Origin: Candidatus Segatella intestinihominis
Lineage (GTDB): Bacteria; Bacteroidota; Bacteroidia; Bacteroidales; Bacteroidaceae
Assembly (NCBI GenBank): GCA_900548535.1
Contig: URLG01000110.1
Location: forward strand, 1 to 6,453
Length of the DNA stretch: 6,453 nucleotides
Direction of reading: 5' to 3'
Shown here piece after piece: positions 5,936 through 6,453 of the stretch. A program made the translations under genes and the position numbers. Numbering within the stretch: position 1 is the stretch's first letter; every line of letters starts with the position of its first letter. A model generated the notes under the pieces. The model had not been told where the DNA came from, made no database searches, and saw only the letters and a list, made by a program, of their open reading frames with translations.

Positions 5936-6453
5936 TTACTGATGATTGTCTGTTGTCTCTACTCGGCGAGCTTTCTCCGCATCTCGGGTGTCATCGCTAC
6001 CATTTCCTATTGCAGTAATGCGACTTGCCTCTATGCCATTCTTCACAAGCCAAGTTTTTACGGCTTCTGCACGCTGGCGAGATATACGTTTATTGACAGC
6101 CACGCTACCCTTTGTGTCACACCAACCTGTCACCGTCACCTTCATATTCGGATTCTCTTTCAATGTTTTGAGAATATCTTTCAACTTAGCCTTTTCATTT
6201 TGTTGGATGCCAATACTATTGAAGGCGAAATATACGACAGGGAAAGTTACCTTTACAGATTCTTTTATGTCTTGTTCTGCAACTTTTGTTTCTGCCTTAT
6301 CCACTGGTTCTTTCAGATTGACCTTCTCCGAAGAAGTTGGTTCCTGTTGTAGAACCTCAGTTTGTGGAACTTCAGTTTGTGAGACCTCTGTTTGTGAGAC
6401 CTCCGTTTGTGGAACTGATGGAGGTTCAACTATCTTGCTTTTCTTTTTAGCCT
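5936..6453 (-). CDS. OmpA-like peptidoglycan-binding protein, 5' end cut by window edge
   Basis: The frame is open from the window edge (first full codon 6451) to the TAA at 5936, giving 171 visible residues; the start is outside. It opens with a basic KKKSK segment and a linker with four copies of QTEV plus Ser, Pro or Leu, then charged residues, then an OmpA C-terminal domain over about residues 66-165. Landmarks are V-V-Y-F-A-F-N-S, a helix with L-K-D-I-L-K-T-L, V-T-V-T-G-W-C-D112, N120-K-R-I-S-R-Q-R127-A-E-A-V, and a final A-R-R-V-E. D112 and R127 match the pair that holds diaminopimelate in OmpA. The usual His-Thr before the Asp is Trp-Cys. In Bacteroidales pilus operons a protein with such a C-terminal domain often precedes the anchor, sometimes with an N-terminal DUF3868 domain, but the N-terminus cannot be seen here. 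Its likely task is tying the pilus base to peptidoglycan in the periplasm. Confidence 0.85.
   Translation of the reverse strand, partial: AKKKSKIVEPPSVPQTEVSQTEVSQTEVPQTEVLQQEPTSSEKVNLKEPVDKAETKVAEQDIKESVKVTFPVVYFAFNSIGIQQNEKAKLKDILKTLKENPNMKVTVTGWCDTKGSVAVNKRISRQRAEAVKTWLVKNGIEASRITAIGNGSDDTRDAEKARRVETTDNHQ
6353..6412 (-). repeat. 15-bp tandem repeat in the OmpA-like gene
   Basis: Four imperfect copies of a 15-base unit encode the pentapeptide [PS]QTEV in tandem. Because the unit is a multiple of three, gain or loss of copies would keep the frame and change the length of a Thr/Glu/Pro-rich linker ahead of the OmpA domain. Confidence 0.85.

Noticed and set aside
5936..6304. OmpA-domain gene starting at the GTG at 6304
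   Set aside because: The frame stays open upstream to the window edge through the QTEV repeats and a basic linker, and a start at 6304 would leave no signal peptide. The gene is partial and begins outside.
5906..6352. Plus-strand open frame of 148 codons opposite the OmpA-like gene
   Set aside because: It is antisense to a well-supported domain, is rich in Cys, Phe and Leu as mirror frames of such genes are, and shows no family pattern. The other plus-strand frames opposite the pilins were dropped for the same reason.
6353..6412. Short regular repeats as a possible CRISPR array
   Set aside because: The units are 15 bases long, directly adjoining, without spacers, and in frame within a coding sequence.

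Overview
The window looks like a Bacteroidales genome (Bacteroides, Parabacteroides or Prevotella type). The grounds are a run of fimbrillin-family lipoproteins, a BspA-type leucine-rich-repeat protein, AT-rich gene starts that mostly lack a Shine-Dalgarno sequence, and one promoter of the Bacteroidota form (TTTG, 19 bases, TAnnTTTG). Every gene I can support lies on the minus strand, so transcription runs from the high to the low coordinates.

Positions 6453 to 800 hold the downstream part of a type V (FimA/Mfa1-like) pilus operon with gaps of only 14 to 27 bases. In transcription order it contains: the C-terminal part of an OmpA-like peptidoglycan-binding protein, cut by the window edge (5936-6453); a FimB/Mfa2-like anchor lipoprotein (5022-5915); three fimbrillin-family pilin lipoproteins (4101-4994, 3077-4078, 2164-3057); and a last lipoprotein (800-2149) joining an N-terminal fimbrillin-like part to BspA-type leucine-rich repeats. 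The first four gene products after the OmpA protein and the LRR protein all carry a lipobox. The three pilins and the LRR protein also have a Thr-Arg pair at about residues 45-52, where fimbrillins of this class are cut before donor-strand polymerisation; the anchor has none. The inferred assembly is: OmpA protein holding the base to peptidoglycan, anchor in the outer membrane, pilins as the shaft, and the LRR protein as a candidate adhesive tip. The operon promoter and its first genes are outside the window.

Positions 540-799 are a 260-base intergenic stretch with several inverted repeats, some of them mutually exclusive, and the promoter of the next transcription unit. Positions 1-530 hold a very AT-rich two-gene unit, DUF4160 followed by DUF2442, with a 4-base ATGA overlap and its own promoter. 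It resembles a small mobile toxin-antitoxin-like cassette placed next to the pilus operon; that function is inference.

I see no tRNA, rRNA, CRISPR array, insertion sequence or plus-strand gene.
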